Shown: positions 1-8,833 of the stretch, piece by piece
How the letters are laid out: each line of letters opens with the position of its first letter
Position numbering within the stretch: the stretch's first letter is position 1
Source: Myxococcus stipitatus
GTDB taxonomy: Bacteria > Myxococcota > Myxococcia > Myxococcales > Myxococcaceae
Direction: 5' to 3'
DNA length: 64,000 bases
Assembly (NCBI RefSeq): GCF_021412625.1
Contig: NZ_JAKCFI010000012.1
Span: 177,147 to 241,146, forward strand
Program-made: the position numbers and the translations under genes
The notes under the pieces: generated by a model
What the model was told of the DNA's origin: nothing
Database searches by the model: none
Seen by the model: the letters and a program-made list of their open reading frames with translations, nothing else

Positions 1-1041
1 GTAGGCGCTCTTCTCGTACGACATCTCGTCGCGGAAGGGAGCGGTATCGAAGCAGTCCGGGCGGTCATGGTCCAGCAGGTCTCGCATCGCATGCAGGCCG
101 CTGCTGGCACCAGCGTCGTAGGTGGTGAGCCCGTTGCACTTCGACTTCTGCTGCGGATCGATACCGTAGTTCCGGGCCACCACGAAGGTGCCGAAGAAGT
201 TCGGCAGGAAGCTCCCCAGGAAGTCGAGCACGCCGCCGATGCCCAGGCCCGACATCACGTTGCCCAGGCCCAGGAACTTCATGCGGCTCACCTGCTGGTA
301 GATACCGTGCGGTTGGCTGCCCGAACGGTGGTTACCCGCGCGGCGATCCCTCACCACCGCGTCGCCGCCGTCCGGCATGTGCCAGCCGTTGGCGAACATG
401 GAGTACTTCGCCTTCAGGGGGATGCTGGCGAGGTCCTGGCCACCGAACGTGTCCGACTTGAAGAACCCGCCCGGCCCCGAGCTCTCGTCCAGGTAGCTCT
501 TCGGGATGATGACGTTCTCGAAGTTCATCTGCACTTCGGACTCGACCCAGCCCTTGTTGTTGAAGCCCCACATGTTCAACAAGCCGTTCGCGCCACCACT
601 CACCGCGCCCAGGATGGCGCCGCCGAAGCCGCCGCCCTCGCTGGTGCTGCCGGGCATCATCCCCGTCTCGAGGAAGGGAATCTCCTTGTTGGAGATGGTG
701 CCCTGCACGCCGGAATAGCGGACGATGAAGCCCGCCAGCGGCGCGTTGGGCTCCACGGAGTCCATGTCCTTGTACCGCTCGAGCAGCTCGTCGCTGGCTT
801 CCTTGCGCGCGTCCTCGAAGGCCGCGTCGTGGTCGCCGTTGGCGAAGTCCGACAGCGTGTAGCTGGTCATCTCCCAGACGGCGTAGCGCGCCATCTCCTG
901 GAGCTTCAGCTTCGCCCTCACCAGTTCGGTGAGGTACATGCTGAACATGAGGATCATCACGAGGACCGGCACGGAGAGCGCGAACTCGACCGTGGCGGCG
1001 CCTCGACGGGAGGCCTGACGGATTCTCTTGGGGGAGCGCAT
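1..1041 (-). CDS. TadE-like pseudopilin/pilus assembly protein, C-terminus off the window
   Basis: The frame is open from an ATG at 1041 to the window edge (347 codons, no stop). Near the N-terminus, after a basic stretch, is the TadE-type signature GAATVEFALSVP followed by one hydrophobic helix (about residues 14-40). The rest is hydrophilic with a glycine-rich middle and would lie outside the membrane. In the family, TadE-like proteins are minor pseudopilins that help assemble Flp/Tad pili. The gene starts 8 bases after the stop of the TadG-like gene, so the two are almost certainly co-transcribed. The rest of a tad locus is not visible, so a link to a real Tad pilus is inferred. Long versions like this one are common in myxobacteria and may have other envelope roles. 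Confidence 0.75.
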   Translation of the reverse strand, partial: MRSPKRIRQASRRGAATVEFALSVPVLVMILMFSMYLTELVRAKLKLQEMARYAVWEMTSYTLSDFANGDHDAAFEDARKEASDELLERYKDMDSVEPNAPLAGFIVRYSGVQGTISNKEIPFLETGMMPGSTSEGGGFGGAILGAVSGGANGLLNMWGFNNKGWVESEVQMNFENVIIPKSYLDESSGPGGFFKSDTFGGQDLASIPLKAKYSMFANGWHMPDGGDAVVRDRRAGNHRSGSQPHGIYQQVSRMKFLGLGNVMSGLGIGGVLDFLGSFLPNFFGTFVVARNYGIDPQQKSKCNGLTTYDAGASSGLHAMRDLLDHDRPDCFDTAPFRDEMSYEKSAY

Positions 1042-1049
1042 CGCGGTCC

Positions 1050-3107
1050 TCAGTGGGTGATGATCTTGGCGCCCAGGCCCTGGATGGGCCCCGGGAGCGC
1101 GTCGATCATCGGACCAATGGCTGGCAGCTGGTTGCGTCCCTGGAAGACGGAGGCCAGGCGCGGGCGCCAGTACGGGTTGAAGAAGTTCGGCTGCTCGGTC
1201 CAGTTGCCCGGCCGGTGGTAGTAGGACTGACCGCGCGAGATGACGTTGAGGCCCTCGACGAGGCTCAAGAACTTCTTGCGGTTGTTGAGCATCTCCAAGC
1301 CCTCGGAGTCGGCCGTGAAGGAGAACTTCACCTTGCCCTCGTCGTTGAGCAGCGCGGGCGCGTTGGTGCCCGTGCCGTCGATGTTGCCCTTGTTCACGAT
1401 CTCGTCCGGCGACTTGTTCAGCGCCACCCAGGCCGACGGCTGGTTGAAGTCCTGCTCGCGCTTCGCCACCTGCTGGATGTTCGCGTTCGCCGTGGGCGTG
1501 CAGAACTTGCCGCCGTACTGACCCGGTTCGAAGTGCATGAAGGGCGTCACGCCACCCCACGGGTGGTTGCCGTCCTGGGCGGGGCGGACATTGGCCGTGT
1601 ACACGTTCACCTCGAACCAGCAGACCAGGAGCTTGAGGACGCAGACCTTCTCCTCGTGCACGCCGACCTGTCGCTCGGGGCCCTTGGGGGCCTTGTGGTT
1701 GCTCCAGCCCTCGCTGTTCTGCGGGTAGTGGACGCGCCAGTGCACGCCGCCCTTCTTGGAGCCGGAGTCCGTGTCGTTGAGCGCCCAGACGCTGGGCTTC
1801 ATCGTCGCCTGGAACGGCAGCTTGGAGCTGCCCTTGTCGTTGAGCCCCTTGCGGTTGTCACCGAAGCAGCGCGTGTACGGGTCCTTGTTGTTGCAGGACA
1901 GCGGGTTGTCCGCCTTGCCCACGCCCACGTCGACCTCCGCGGGGCCGAGCTTCAGCCAGTAGAGGTCGTCGCCGCCCATGTTGTCGCCCTGCGCCGTCAT
2001 GCCCCAGGGGTAGAGGTTGTCGTTCCAGTCGCGGATGTAGTTGCGCGAGTTGATGACGTTCTGGGCCTTGGGGAAGGTCGCGGACAGCATGCGGGTCTGC
2101 CCCATCTTCTTGAACTCCATGATGCCCGGCGCGTTCACGCCGTTGTTGAGCATGTCGCGCAGGAAGCCCAGCGCGTCCGGCAGGGGCAGCACGTCGCCCA
2201 GCTCGCGAGAGGTGATGAAGCGCTCGGGGCAGATGCCGCCCTCGTGATCACACGCGTAGCGGGTGGCGTTGGTGATGCCGCCCATCGACCGCTTCGCGCG
2301 GGCGATCGGATCGTTGGCCTCCTTCTTCGTCACGTCCAGCGCGCCGAAGGGGTTCTTCCACGTGCCCGGGTTGAGCGGCTTGCCGCCCGCCGCCCCGCTG
2401 TGCGCCTGGCTGAAGAGGCACTGGCTGTAGATGCCCGTCGCCAGCTGGCTGGCCATGGAGTTGAGGTTCTTGTCGTTCGCGTCCAGCACGCCCTGCGTGG
2501 TCTGCGTCACGTGCGTCGACGCGGACATCATCACCGCCTGGGATGCGAAGTAGAGCACCCCGTTGAGCACACGATGTGCCGGGATGAGCCACCTGCCGAT
2601 GATCTTGTCCGGGTTGGCGGCCTTGATGATCTGCTGGAGCGGTTTGAGGAAGATGTTCTTGTACGCGTCGATGATCTTGTTGATGGCCTTGATCACCTGG
2701 CCCACGTAGGGAACGACTTCGAGGATCGGACACAAGACGATCCACAGCTTCTTGCGTTTACCCGCGCAGGGATTGAGCGTCTTCATGAACCCGAACAGGT
2801 CCGTGAAGAACGCCTCGGCGGAGTAGATGAGCGACAGCAGCGAGTGCCACATCATCGCCGACACGTAGTGCGAGACCTGGGTGCGGTTCGCGTACGCGTA
2901 GAAGTTGAAGGCACGCGCCTCCATGGCGGCCATGGAGTAGGCGGCGGCGTCCGCGGTGTTCTGCAGGCGCACGCGCTCGGTGACGGTGTGGCCGATGTTG
3001 ACCGTGGTCAGCACCGCGATGGACATGACCAGGACCATCAGCGCGGCCAGGATGAGGGCCTGGCCTTCCTGGCGCCGGAAGCTCTGTCGGAGGATCTGGG
3101 TGAACAT
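1050..3107 (-). CDS. TadG-like pilus assembly protein (685 aa)
   Basis: The N-terminus reads RRQEGQALILAALMVLVMS, a basic head, then one membrane helix (about residues 17-39). It is followed by the motif RVRLQNTADAAAYSMA, typical of the TadE/TadG-like N-terminal domain, where pseudopilin helices carry a conserved Asp/Ala stretch. The remaining 620 residues are predicted to be extracytoplasmic and show no von Willebrand MIDAS motif that I can recognise. It lies between two TadE-like genes, 15 bases after the upstream one, consistent with a three-gene operon for minor pseudopilins. The length matches large TadG proteins. The exact structure it helps to build is not shown by the sequence. Confidence 0.8.
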   Translation of the reverse strand: MFTQILRQSFRRQEGQALILAALMVLVMSIAVLTTVNIGHTVTERVRLQNTADAAAYSMAAMEARAFNFYAYANRTQVSHYVSAMMWHSLLSLIYSAEAFFTDLFGFMKTLNPCAGKRKKLWIVLCPILEVVPYVGQVIKAINKIIDAYKNIFLKPLQQIIKAANPDKIIGRWLIPAHRVLNGVLYFASQAVMMSASTHVTQTTQGVLDANDKNLNSMASQLATGIYSQCLFSQAHSGAAGGKPLNPGTWKNPFGALDVTKKEANDPIARAKRSMGGITNATRYACDHEGGICPERFITSRELGDVLPLPDALGFLRDMLNNGVNAPGIMEFKKMGQTRMLSATFPKAQNVINSRNYIRDWNDNLYPWGMTAQGDNMGGDDLYWLKLGPAEVDVGVGKADNPLSCNNKDPYTRCFGDNRKGLNDKGSSKLPFQATMKPSVWALNDTDSGSKKGGVHWRVHYPQNSEGWSNHKAPKGPERQVGVHEEKVCVLKLLVCWFEVNVYTANVRPAQDGNHPWGGVTPFMHFEPGQYGGKFCTPTANANIQQVAKREQDFNQPSAWVALNKSPDEIVNKGNIDGTGTNAPALLNDEGKVKFSFTADSEGLEMLNNRKKFLSLVEGLNVISRGQSYYHRPGNWTEQPNFFNPYWRPRLASVFQGRNQLPAIGPMIDALPGPIQGLGAKIITH

Positions 3108-3122
3108 GGTGCGGGCGTCCTC

Positions 3123-4115
3123 TTACATTCCCCAGTCGGGGTTGAGGTGCATGACCCACTTCCGGTGGAAGTTGGACTGCATGCGCATGGTGTATGTTGC
3201 CGTCAGGGGCATGAAGTAGCGCTTGCCCACGAGGCTGGAGACGAGGGGGATGCTGCCAGTAGCCAGGCCCCAGAGGACCCACATCTCAGCGGGGTACATC
3301 GAGTCGTAGCCCTTCTCGTGCTCGATGCCCTTGGCCAGCGCGGACAGGGGCGTGATGTTGCCGTCCGCCATCATGTTGGCCTTGGGAACGAGCGTCGCGC
3401 GGTCGATGGCGCCATGGAGCGCGACCTTCGCGTTGGACGCGTACCACGCCGTGAAGATGATCCAGTTCGCGAACGGGATCTTCATCTCGTAGAAGTAGCG
3501 CAGCCGGATGGTGAGGCGCGTGGCCCGGCGGTAGACGAGCTCCGAGTCGTCCGGCTCCGGCAGGTTGAAGAACTTGCGGATGTTGTTCTCCAACGACGGC
3601 ACCTCCGGGAAGCTGTCCGCGCCGTCGAAGTCGAGCTCCTTCCAGTTGTAGCCGGTGCGCAGCTTCCAGATGGTGTCGATGGGCGTGAAGTACGCGGGGT
3701 TCACGGTGTCCACGCGGATCAGGCCGAAGAGGTTCGAGCCGTTCACCGTGCGCGGCACCACGCCACCGCCGAAGTTCAGCGTGCGCATCGCCGAGTCGTA
3801 GAGCTGGTGGATGGCGAAGGTCTTGGCCAGGTTGCCGATGTCGTCGGTGCGGCCCAACGTGGGCAGCAGCGCGACGATGGCCGCGTCGTGCATGCGCTCG
3901 TTGTTGCCGTTCCACACGATGCCGGCGCGCGCCGCCTGGTACGCGGCGTACTCGGTCATCAGCTTCGCGTGCTGGATGAGCGTGAGCTGGATGATGCCCA
4001 GCGTCATGAACACCGCCAGCGGCATGATCATCGCCGCTTCCACCGCCGCCTGACCAGATTGCCGCCCGGCCGCCCCCCGCGACCGCGAGTCTTGTTCCTG
4101 TCCCATGCCGCCCAT
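3123..4115 (-). CDS. TadE-like pseudopilin/pilus assembly protein (330 aa)
   Basis: After a short polar head comes GQAAVEAAMIMPLAVFMTLGI, the TadE signature with the conserved Glu inside the start of a single membrane helix (about residues 21-45). This is followed by QHAKLMTEYAAYQAARAGI, the usual amphipathic continuation. The rest is an extracytoplasmic domain of unknown structure. It heads the run of three TadE/TadG-like genes. Three starts are possible: GTG at 4130, ATG at 4115 and ATG at 4106. I chose 4115, but none has a well-spaced ribosome site. The 92 bases upstream separate it from the anti-sigma gene, so it may have its own promoter. Confidence 0.78.
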   Translation of the reverse strand: MGGMGQEQDSRSRGAAGRQSGQAAVEAAMIMPLAVFMTLGIIQLTLIQHAKLMTEYAAYQAARAGIVWNGNNERMHDAAIVALLPTLGRTDDIGNLAKTFAIHQLYDSAMRTLNFGGGVVPRTVNGSNLFGLIRVDTVNPAYFTPIDTIWKLRTGYNWKELDFDGADSFPEVPSLENNIRKFFNLPEPDDSELVYRRATRLTIRLRYFYEMKIPFANWIIFTAWYASNAKVALHGAIDRATLVPKANMMADGNITPLSALAKGIEHEKGYDSMYPAEMWVLWGLATGSIPLVSSLVGKRYFMPLTATYTMRMQSNFHRKWVMHLNPDWGM

Positions 4116-4207
4116 TATCCCGATCGCCACCTCGCTTACGCATCGGTCAAATGGACAGACCTGGGCTTACCTTTCCCCCCTTTTCATTTCCTGCGAATAC
4201 GGGTGGC

Positions 4208-5665
4208 CTATTTCAGGCGCTGAGAAGGCTCGGCCGGCGACTCCGAGTCCGTATCGTGCCGCATCAGGCGTGAACGGGCCACCCGGGCCTCGCTGGAGCC
4301 AGGGGCCTCGGACAGGACCTGGTTGCAGGCGACCCGCCCCGCCTGGCGTCGCCCCAGCGCGAACTCGGCGTCACACAGGCGGTTGAGCAACTCCAGACGC
4401 TCCGTCCCGGACGCCCCCGCCGACAGCGCGAGCCGGAGCAGGCCCGCCTCCTGGGCTCGATCTCCCGCCCGCTGGGCCACCCGGGCCCTGGCGGACAGCT
4501 CCTCCACGGAGGGCGCCGACGTGTCCTCGTCCCGGACAGGGGCGACGGAGGCGGGAGGAGTCGGGGCCGAGGCGGAAAGAGCCGCCCCGAGGACGTCGTC
4601 GCGCGAGCTCCCCTGCTTCTTCGATGGCTTCGGGGCGGCCGAAACCCGCGAAGCCTGCGCCTGCGCGAAGTCCACCTTCGCCTCGCTGGCCCCGCGCCCT
4701 TCGGCCTCCGCCTCGTCGGCGCTGGCGTTCGCGGGCGAAGGCGGGGGCGCGGGCGCCCTGCGTGGCGCCTCGGCGACCTCCAGCGCGGGTGCCTCCAGCT
4801 CACGGTCCTTGGCACCCGCACCAACCTGGTCGTCCTGCGAGCCCAGGGCCTCCGCGCGTTGGGCGCTCCCACCCAGCCGGAGCGATTCCCGCTGCACCTC
4901 GGCGACGGCCGTCCGTCCCCCGAAGCTCCCCTTCCCCACCAGGGCCTCCTCGTCGCCCAGGGCCTTCTCCACCGCGGCGCCGGACGGGAGCGAGGATGAC
5001 GCTTCCTTCCGCGCCCGATAGGCCTTCGACTTGCCCATGGCGGTCCCCGGCCCCACGCCCCCCCCGCTGCCGGCGTTCTCCCATCCGTCCGCGCGTCGTG
5101 AGTCGTCCCGTTCGGACTTCGCGCGCGGCTCCGGGGCGTTCATCGCGACCGCCGCCACGTTCGCGTCGACTGCCTTGGCCGACTCCTCGAGCGTGGGGGG
5201 CGACGCGGAGGCCACCGCGGGGGCCGCGGGAGCCCGGGCCTCCTGTGGCACGGCCTCCGCGTGCTTGCGGCGCACGTCTTTGGTGGACAGCGCGTCCAGC
5301 GCGGCTTCGTGGGCGGGCGCCTGGGGCCGCAGGACGAAGAGGCCGAGCATCGCCACGCAGGCCACGCCCAGGACGGGGAGCAGCCAGCGTCGCCAACGGG
5401 AGGGCGCGGGCGCCGGGCCCGCGGCGGCCCTGCGCGCGGACTGCTGCGCGTACGCGAGGAGCGAATCGAGCCCCGTGTCCGGAGCCGCCTCCGTCGACAG
5501 GTGGGCCATGGTGAGGCGCACCCCCCGGATGTCCGCGAGCGCCTGGGTGCACCGGGTGCAGCCTTGCAGGTGGGCCTCGACGGCCTGCGCCTCCGCGGTG
5601 GCCAGCTCGCCATAGGCGAAGTCGAGGAGCCGGTCCTCGTGCGCATGGAGGTTCTGCGGCTTCAT
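4208..5665 (-). CDS. Zinc-type anti-sigma factor with long extracytoplasmic tail (485 aa)
   Basis: Residues 1-50 form an anti-sigma zinc-finger domain with the HxxxCxxC signature (His32, Cys36, Cys39). A single membrane helix follows at about 94-112. The outer part is unusually long, about 370 residues: first a low-complexity Ala/Pro/Glu-rich stretch, then a C-terminal helical region (from about residue 390) that resembles tetratricopeptide repeats. Its ATG overlaps the TGA of the ECF sigma gene (ATGA), which implies translational coupling and that this protein holds that sigma factor inactive at the membrane. The signal it senses is unknown. The start is fixed by the overlap and the conserved N-terminal domain. 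Confidence 0.82.
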   Translation of the reverse strand: MKPQNLHAHEDRLLDFAYGELATAEAQAVEAHLQGCTRCTQALADIRGVRLTMAHLSTEAAPDTGLDSLLAYAQQSARRAAAGPAPAPSRWRRWLLPVLGVACVAMLGLFVLRPQAPAHEAALDALSTKDVRRKHAEAVPQEARAPAAPAVASASPPTLEESAKAVDANVAAVAMNAPEPRAKSERDDSRRADGWENAGSGGGVGPGTAMGKSKAYRARKEASSSLPSGAAVEKALGDEEALVGKGSFGGRTAVAEVQRESLRLGGSAQRAEALGSQDDQVGAGAKDRELEAPALEVAEAPRRAPAPPPSPANASADEAEAEGRGASEAKVDFAQAQASRVSAAPKPSKKQGSSRDDVLGAALSASAPTPPASVAPVRDEDTSAPSVEELSARARVAQRAGDRAQEAGLLRLALSAGASGTERLELLNRLCDAEFALGRRQAGRVACNQVLSEAPGSSEARVARSRLMRHDTDSESPAEPSQRLK

Positions 5666-6339
5666 CCCACCACCGTCCTTCCATCCTCGGCGAGGTCGCC
5701 ATCCACGCCCAGCTCCGCCAGGCGGCGGCGCAGGCCGTCGAGCGCGTAGCGCATGCGGCTCTTCACCGTGTTCTCCGAGACGCCCGTCACCTCGGCGATG
5801 TCCTTGAACGGGATGCCGCTGTACTCGCGGAGGATGAAGACCTCGCGCTGTTCGTCCGGAAGGCCCGCCAGGGCCCGCTCGAGGAGCGGCCGCAGGCGGG
5901 CGTTGTGGGCTCCGCGCTCGGGGCTGGCCCCCGCGTCCGGCAGGGCCTCTCCCAACGCGCGCCCGTCCTCCGCGTCCGCCCCGTTCACCGGGGCCTCCAG
6001 CGACGCGGCCTGCCGGTAGCTCTCTTTGCGCGCGCTGTCCACACAGAGGTTCCTCGCGATGGTGTAGACCCACGTCGTGAAGCGGGCCTTCGCCTGGTAT
6101 TCGCCGGCGCTGCGTACCACCTTCAGCCACGTCTCCTGCAGGACGTCCTCGGCCCGTGCCCGGTGCCCGACGAAGCGCAGGATGAAGTTGAACACCGGTG
6201 TCCGATGCCTGCGCACCAGCACCTCGAATGCACGAGCATCCCCCGCCTGGAAGGCGAGCATCAGCCGCTCGTCTGAGGTCTCCGGTCCCAACACTCCCCC
6301 ATCGCTCGTGGAGCCACGCTCACTCCGGCCCACCCTCAA
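5662..6339 (-). CDS. ECF-type RNA polymerase sigma factor (225 aa)
   Basis: It has the two-domain layout of extracytoplasmic-function sigma factors. Region 2 spans about residues 38-105, with RAEDVLQETWLKV and FTTWVYTIARNLCVD. Region 4 spans about 155-205, with LPDEQREVFILREYSGIPFKDIAEV and a helix-turn-helix ending ENTVKSRMRYAL. It would direct transcription of a small regulon under control of the downstream anti-sigma gene, which it overlaps by 4 bases. The likely start is TTG at 6339, because GAGGG lies 6 bases upstream; a GTG at 6333 is an alternative. The start of DUF2085 lies 38 bases beyond the preceding stop, so read-through from the ABC genes is possible. Confidence 0.9.
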   Translation of the reverse strand: MRVGRSERGSTSDGGVLGPETSDERLMLAFQAGDARAFEVLVRRHRTPVFNFILRFVGHRARAEDVLQETWLKVVRSAGEYQAKARFTTWVYTIARNLCVDSARKESYRQAASLEAPVNGADAEDGRALGEALPDAGASPERGAHNARLRPLLERALAGLPDEQREVFILREYSGIPFKDIAEVTGVSENTVKSRMRYALDGLRRRLAELGVDGDLAEDGRTVVG

Positions 6340-6376
6340 CCCGAGCCCTCAATAACGGGCGACGACTCGCGGGGGT

Positions 6377-6784
6377 CTATCCCGGACGCGGCTTCCGGTA
6401 AGTGGCCAGAATGACAGGGACGGCGACGGCTGTCACGAGCCCCGCCTGCGCCAGGAGCACCTCGGGCAGCGGCCGTTGGAGGTGGACGTGGAGCGACCGC
6501 CCGAGCGCGAGCCCCAGCAGCACGCCCGTCACCGAGCGCACCGCGTTGGAACCGGACGCGGGACGGAAGCGTCCCACCGCCCAGTCCACGAGCGCCGGCA
6601 ACGTGAGCAAGAGGACCGCCGGCACGTCCCACCGCCAGCGCAGCGGCGCCCGCGCGACGAACAGGGCCACCAGCGCGGCCAGCATCACCGGGTAGGTGCC
6701 CAGACATCGCGCGCAGACCCGGAGCCCACCGAAGAGGTACGTGCGGTTGTACTCATCCGGGTGATGGTGACTGAGCCAGAACAC
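6377..6784 (-). CDS. DUF2085-family small membrane protein
   Basis: A protein of about 135 residues with an N-terminal SHHHPDEYNRTY segment and the motif GLRVCARCLGTYP, both typical of DUF2085. It has three to four hydrophobic helices (for example PVMLAALVALFVA and AVLLLTLPALVDWAVG). The CARC cysteines suggest metal binding; the function of the family is unknown. The best start is GTG at 6784, because GGAGG lies 8 bases before it; a GTG at 6793 is also in frame. The first 32 bases overlap the 3' end of the oppF-like gene on the same strand, so it belongs to that transcript. Confidence 0.78.
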   Translation of the reverse strand: MFWLSHHHPDEYNRTYLFGGLRVCARCLGTYPVMLAALVALFVARAPLRWRWDVPAVLLLTLPALVDWAVGRFRPASGSNAVRSVTGVLLGLALGRSLHVHLQRPLPEVLLAQAGLVTAVAVPVILATYRKPRPG

Positions 6785-7808
6785 CGTCGACACCTCCTGC
6801 GGACAACGGGGCGCCCCCGGGCTGACGCGACTCGCCCTCGGCCAGGAAGCAGGCGGCGGCGTGGCCGGAGTCCAGGGGATACAGCGGTGGCGCCTCGCGG
6901 CGACAGCGCTCCATCGCGTGGGGGCAGCGCGGGTGGAACGCGCACCCGGGCGGCGGCGCCAGCGGCGAGGGAGGTTCCCCCGGAACGAGGAGCCTCCGCC
7001 GCGAGGTCGCGGGGTCCGGCACCGGCACCGCGGACAGCAGCGCCTGCGTGTACGGGTGGCGCGGCCGGCGATACAGGGACCGCGCGGGCGCCAGCTCCAC
7101 GATGCGCCCCAGGTACATCACCGCCACGCGCGTGGACACGTGCTCGACGATGTTCAGGTCGTGCGCGATGAAGACGTAGGTGAGCCCGCGCTCGCGCTGC
7201 AGGTCCACGAGCAGGTTGACGATCTGCGCCTGGATGGACACGTCCAGCGCGCTGATGGGCTCGTCGGCCACCACGAGGTCCGGGCGCAGGGCGATGGCCC
7301 TCGCGATGCACAGCCGCTGCCGCTGCCCACCGGAGAACTCGTGCGGCTGGCGTCCCATCGCCTCGCGCGGCAGCCCCATCGCGTCCAGAAGGGACAGCAC
7401 CTCGCGCTCGCGCTCGCCCGGGCCCCGCGCGAGGCCGTGGATGTCGAACGGCTCGCCCAGGATGTCGCGCACCGTCATGCGCGGATTGAGCGAGGCGTAG
7501 GGGTCCTGGAAGACGAGCTGCATCCGCCGGCGCAGCGGCCGGAGCGCGCGCGGGGACAAACGGGTGAGGTCCTGTCCGTCGAACCAGACGGAGCCGGCGG
7601 TGGGCTGGACCAGCCGCAACAAGGCGCGGCCCAGCGTGCTCTTGCCGCAGCCGCTCTCCCCCACCAGGCCCAGCGTCTCGCCGCGCGCGACGTCGAACGA
7701 CACGCCATCCACCGCGCGAACCGCGCCCCGCACGCGCCCCAGGAGTCCGCCCCGGATGGGGAAGTGGACCTGGAGCCCCTCGACCTGGAGCAGCGGCTGG
7801 CCCGTCAT
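6753..7808 (-). CDS. Oligopeptide/dipeptide ABC transporter ATP-binding protein, OppF-like (351 aa)
   Basis: A complete ABC ATPase: Walker A GESGCGKST (residues 50-58), Q-loop QLVFQDPYASLNPRM, signature FSGGQRQR, Walker B LVVADEPISALD and switch His in FIAHDLN. The C-terminal part has the oligopeptide-type extension with GCAFHPRCPHA, whose cysteines in this family can bind a cluster or metal. It would energise import of peptides or nickel as the partner of the OppD-like protein. The ATG overlaps the TGA of that gene (ATGA). No permease or binding-protein gene is next to the pair, so the membrane partner must be elsewhere. Confidence 0.9.
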   Translation of the reverse strand: MTGQPLLQVEGLQVHFPIRGGLLGRVRGAVRAVDGVSFDVARGETLGLVGESGCGKSTLGRALLRLVQPTAGSVWFDGQDLTRLSPRALRPLRRRMQLVFQDPYASLNPRMTVRDILGEPFDIHGLARGPGEREREVLSLLDAMGLPREAMGRQPHEFSGGQRQRLCIARAIALRPDLVVADEPISALDVSIQAQIVNLLVDLQRERGLTYVFIAHDLNIVEHVSTRVAVMYLGRIVELAPARSLYRRPRHPYTQALLSAVPVPDPATSRRRLLVPGEPPSPLAPPPGCAFHPRCPHAMERCRREAPPLYPLDSGHAAACFLAEGESRQPGGAPLSAGGVDGVLAQSPSPG

Positions 7809-8833
7809 GACGCGGGCACCGGGTGGTGGCAGGCCGCCAGCTGCGCGCCCCGCTTCGTCTCGAGCACCGGCGCCACCCGCGAGCAGACATCCTGCGCGCG
7901 CTCGCAGCGCTCCCGGAAGGCACACCCCGTGGGGAGCCGTCCGAGCGCGGGGACCATGCCGGGAATCGCCCGGAGCCGGCGCCGGGCCCCCGGGGCCTCG
8001 TCCTCCGACGCGCCCCTCGCCAGGGAGGGCAGCGAGCGCAACAGCCCCGCCGTGTAGGGGTGCGCGGGCCGCGCGAACAGCTCCCGCACGGGGGCGTGCT
8101 CGACCACCCGTCCCGCGTACATCACCACCACGGTGTCGCAGCTCTCCGCCACCACGCCCAGGTCATGGGTGATGAGCATCACCGCCAGGCCTCGCTCGGC
8201 CCGCAGTCGCGCGAGCAGCTCGAGGATCTGCGCCTGGATGGTCACGTCCAGCGCGGTCGTCGGCTCGTCGGCGATGAGCAGCGCCGGGTCGCACGCGAGC
8301 GCCATGGCGATCATCACCCGCTGGCGCATCCCCCCCGACAGCTGGTGGGGCCACGCGTCCACGCGCTCGCCCGGCGCGGGGATGCCCACCTGACGCAGCA
8401 TCTCCACCGCGCGCTCGCGAGCCTGGGAGCGCGACGCGCCCAGGTGCAGCCGCACGCCCTCGGCGATCTGCTCCCCCACCGTGAAGACGGGGTTGAGCGA
8501 CGTCATCGGCTCCTGGAAGACCATGGCCGCGTGGCGACCGCGCACCCGGCGCAGCTCCTCCGGAGACAGCGCGAGCAGGTCCCTCCCCTGGAAGAACACC
8601 CGCCCGCCCGCGACCTTCACGGGAGGCTGGGGCGCCAGTCGCAGCACGGACAACGCGGTGAGGCTCTTGCCACAGCCGCTCTCGCCCACCACGCCCAGCG
8701 TGCCTCCCGCCGGGACGCTGAAGGACACGCCGTCCACCGCGCGCACCGGCCCCTCGTCCCGGGACAGCTCCACGACGAGGTCGCGGACGTCCAGCAGGGG
8801 GCCGTCCCCGGGAGGCGGCGCCGCGCCCGTCAC
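7805..8833 (-). CDS. Oligopeptide/dipeptide ABC transporter ATP-binding protein, OppD-like (342 aa)
   Basis: Walker A GESGCGKSL is at residues 50-58, with Q-loop MVFQEPMTSLNPV, signature LSGGMRQRV, Walker B LLIADEPTTALDV and H-loop LITHDLGVV. The C-terminal extension includes GCAFRERCERA, characteristic of peptide-transporter ATPases. It starts with GTG at 8833, overlapping the upstream stop by 3 bases (GTGA), and ends in an ATGA overlap with the OppF-like gene. The pair would form the heterodimeric motor of an importer. It sits directly behind two MshEN-domain genes instead of permeases, which is an odd context for transport. Confidence 0.9.
   Translation of the reverse strand: MTGAAPPPGDGPLLDVRDLVVELSRDEGPVRAVDGVSFSVPAGGTLGVVGESGCGKSLTALSVLRLAPQPPVKVAGGRVFFQGRDLLALSPEELRRVRGRHAAMVFQEPMTSLNPVFTVGEQIAEGVRLHLGASRSQARERAVEMLRQVGIPAPGERVDAWPHQLSGGMRQRVMIAMALACDPALLIADEPTTALDVTIQAQILELLARLRAERGLAVMLITHDLGVVAESCDTVVVMYAGRVVEHAPVRELFARPAHPYTAGLLRSLPSLARGASEDEAPGARRRLRAIPGMVPALGRLPTGCAFRERCERAQDVCSRVAPVLETKRGAQLAACHHPVPAS

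Noticed and set aside
1053..4223. Open frame of about 1050 codons on the plus strand
   Set aside because: It is the mirror of the TadE/TadG genes in GC-rich DNA. It is His/Arg/Val-rich with no domain.
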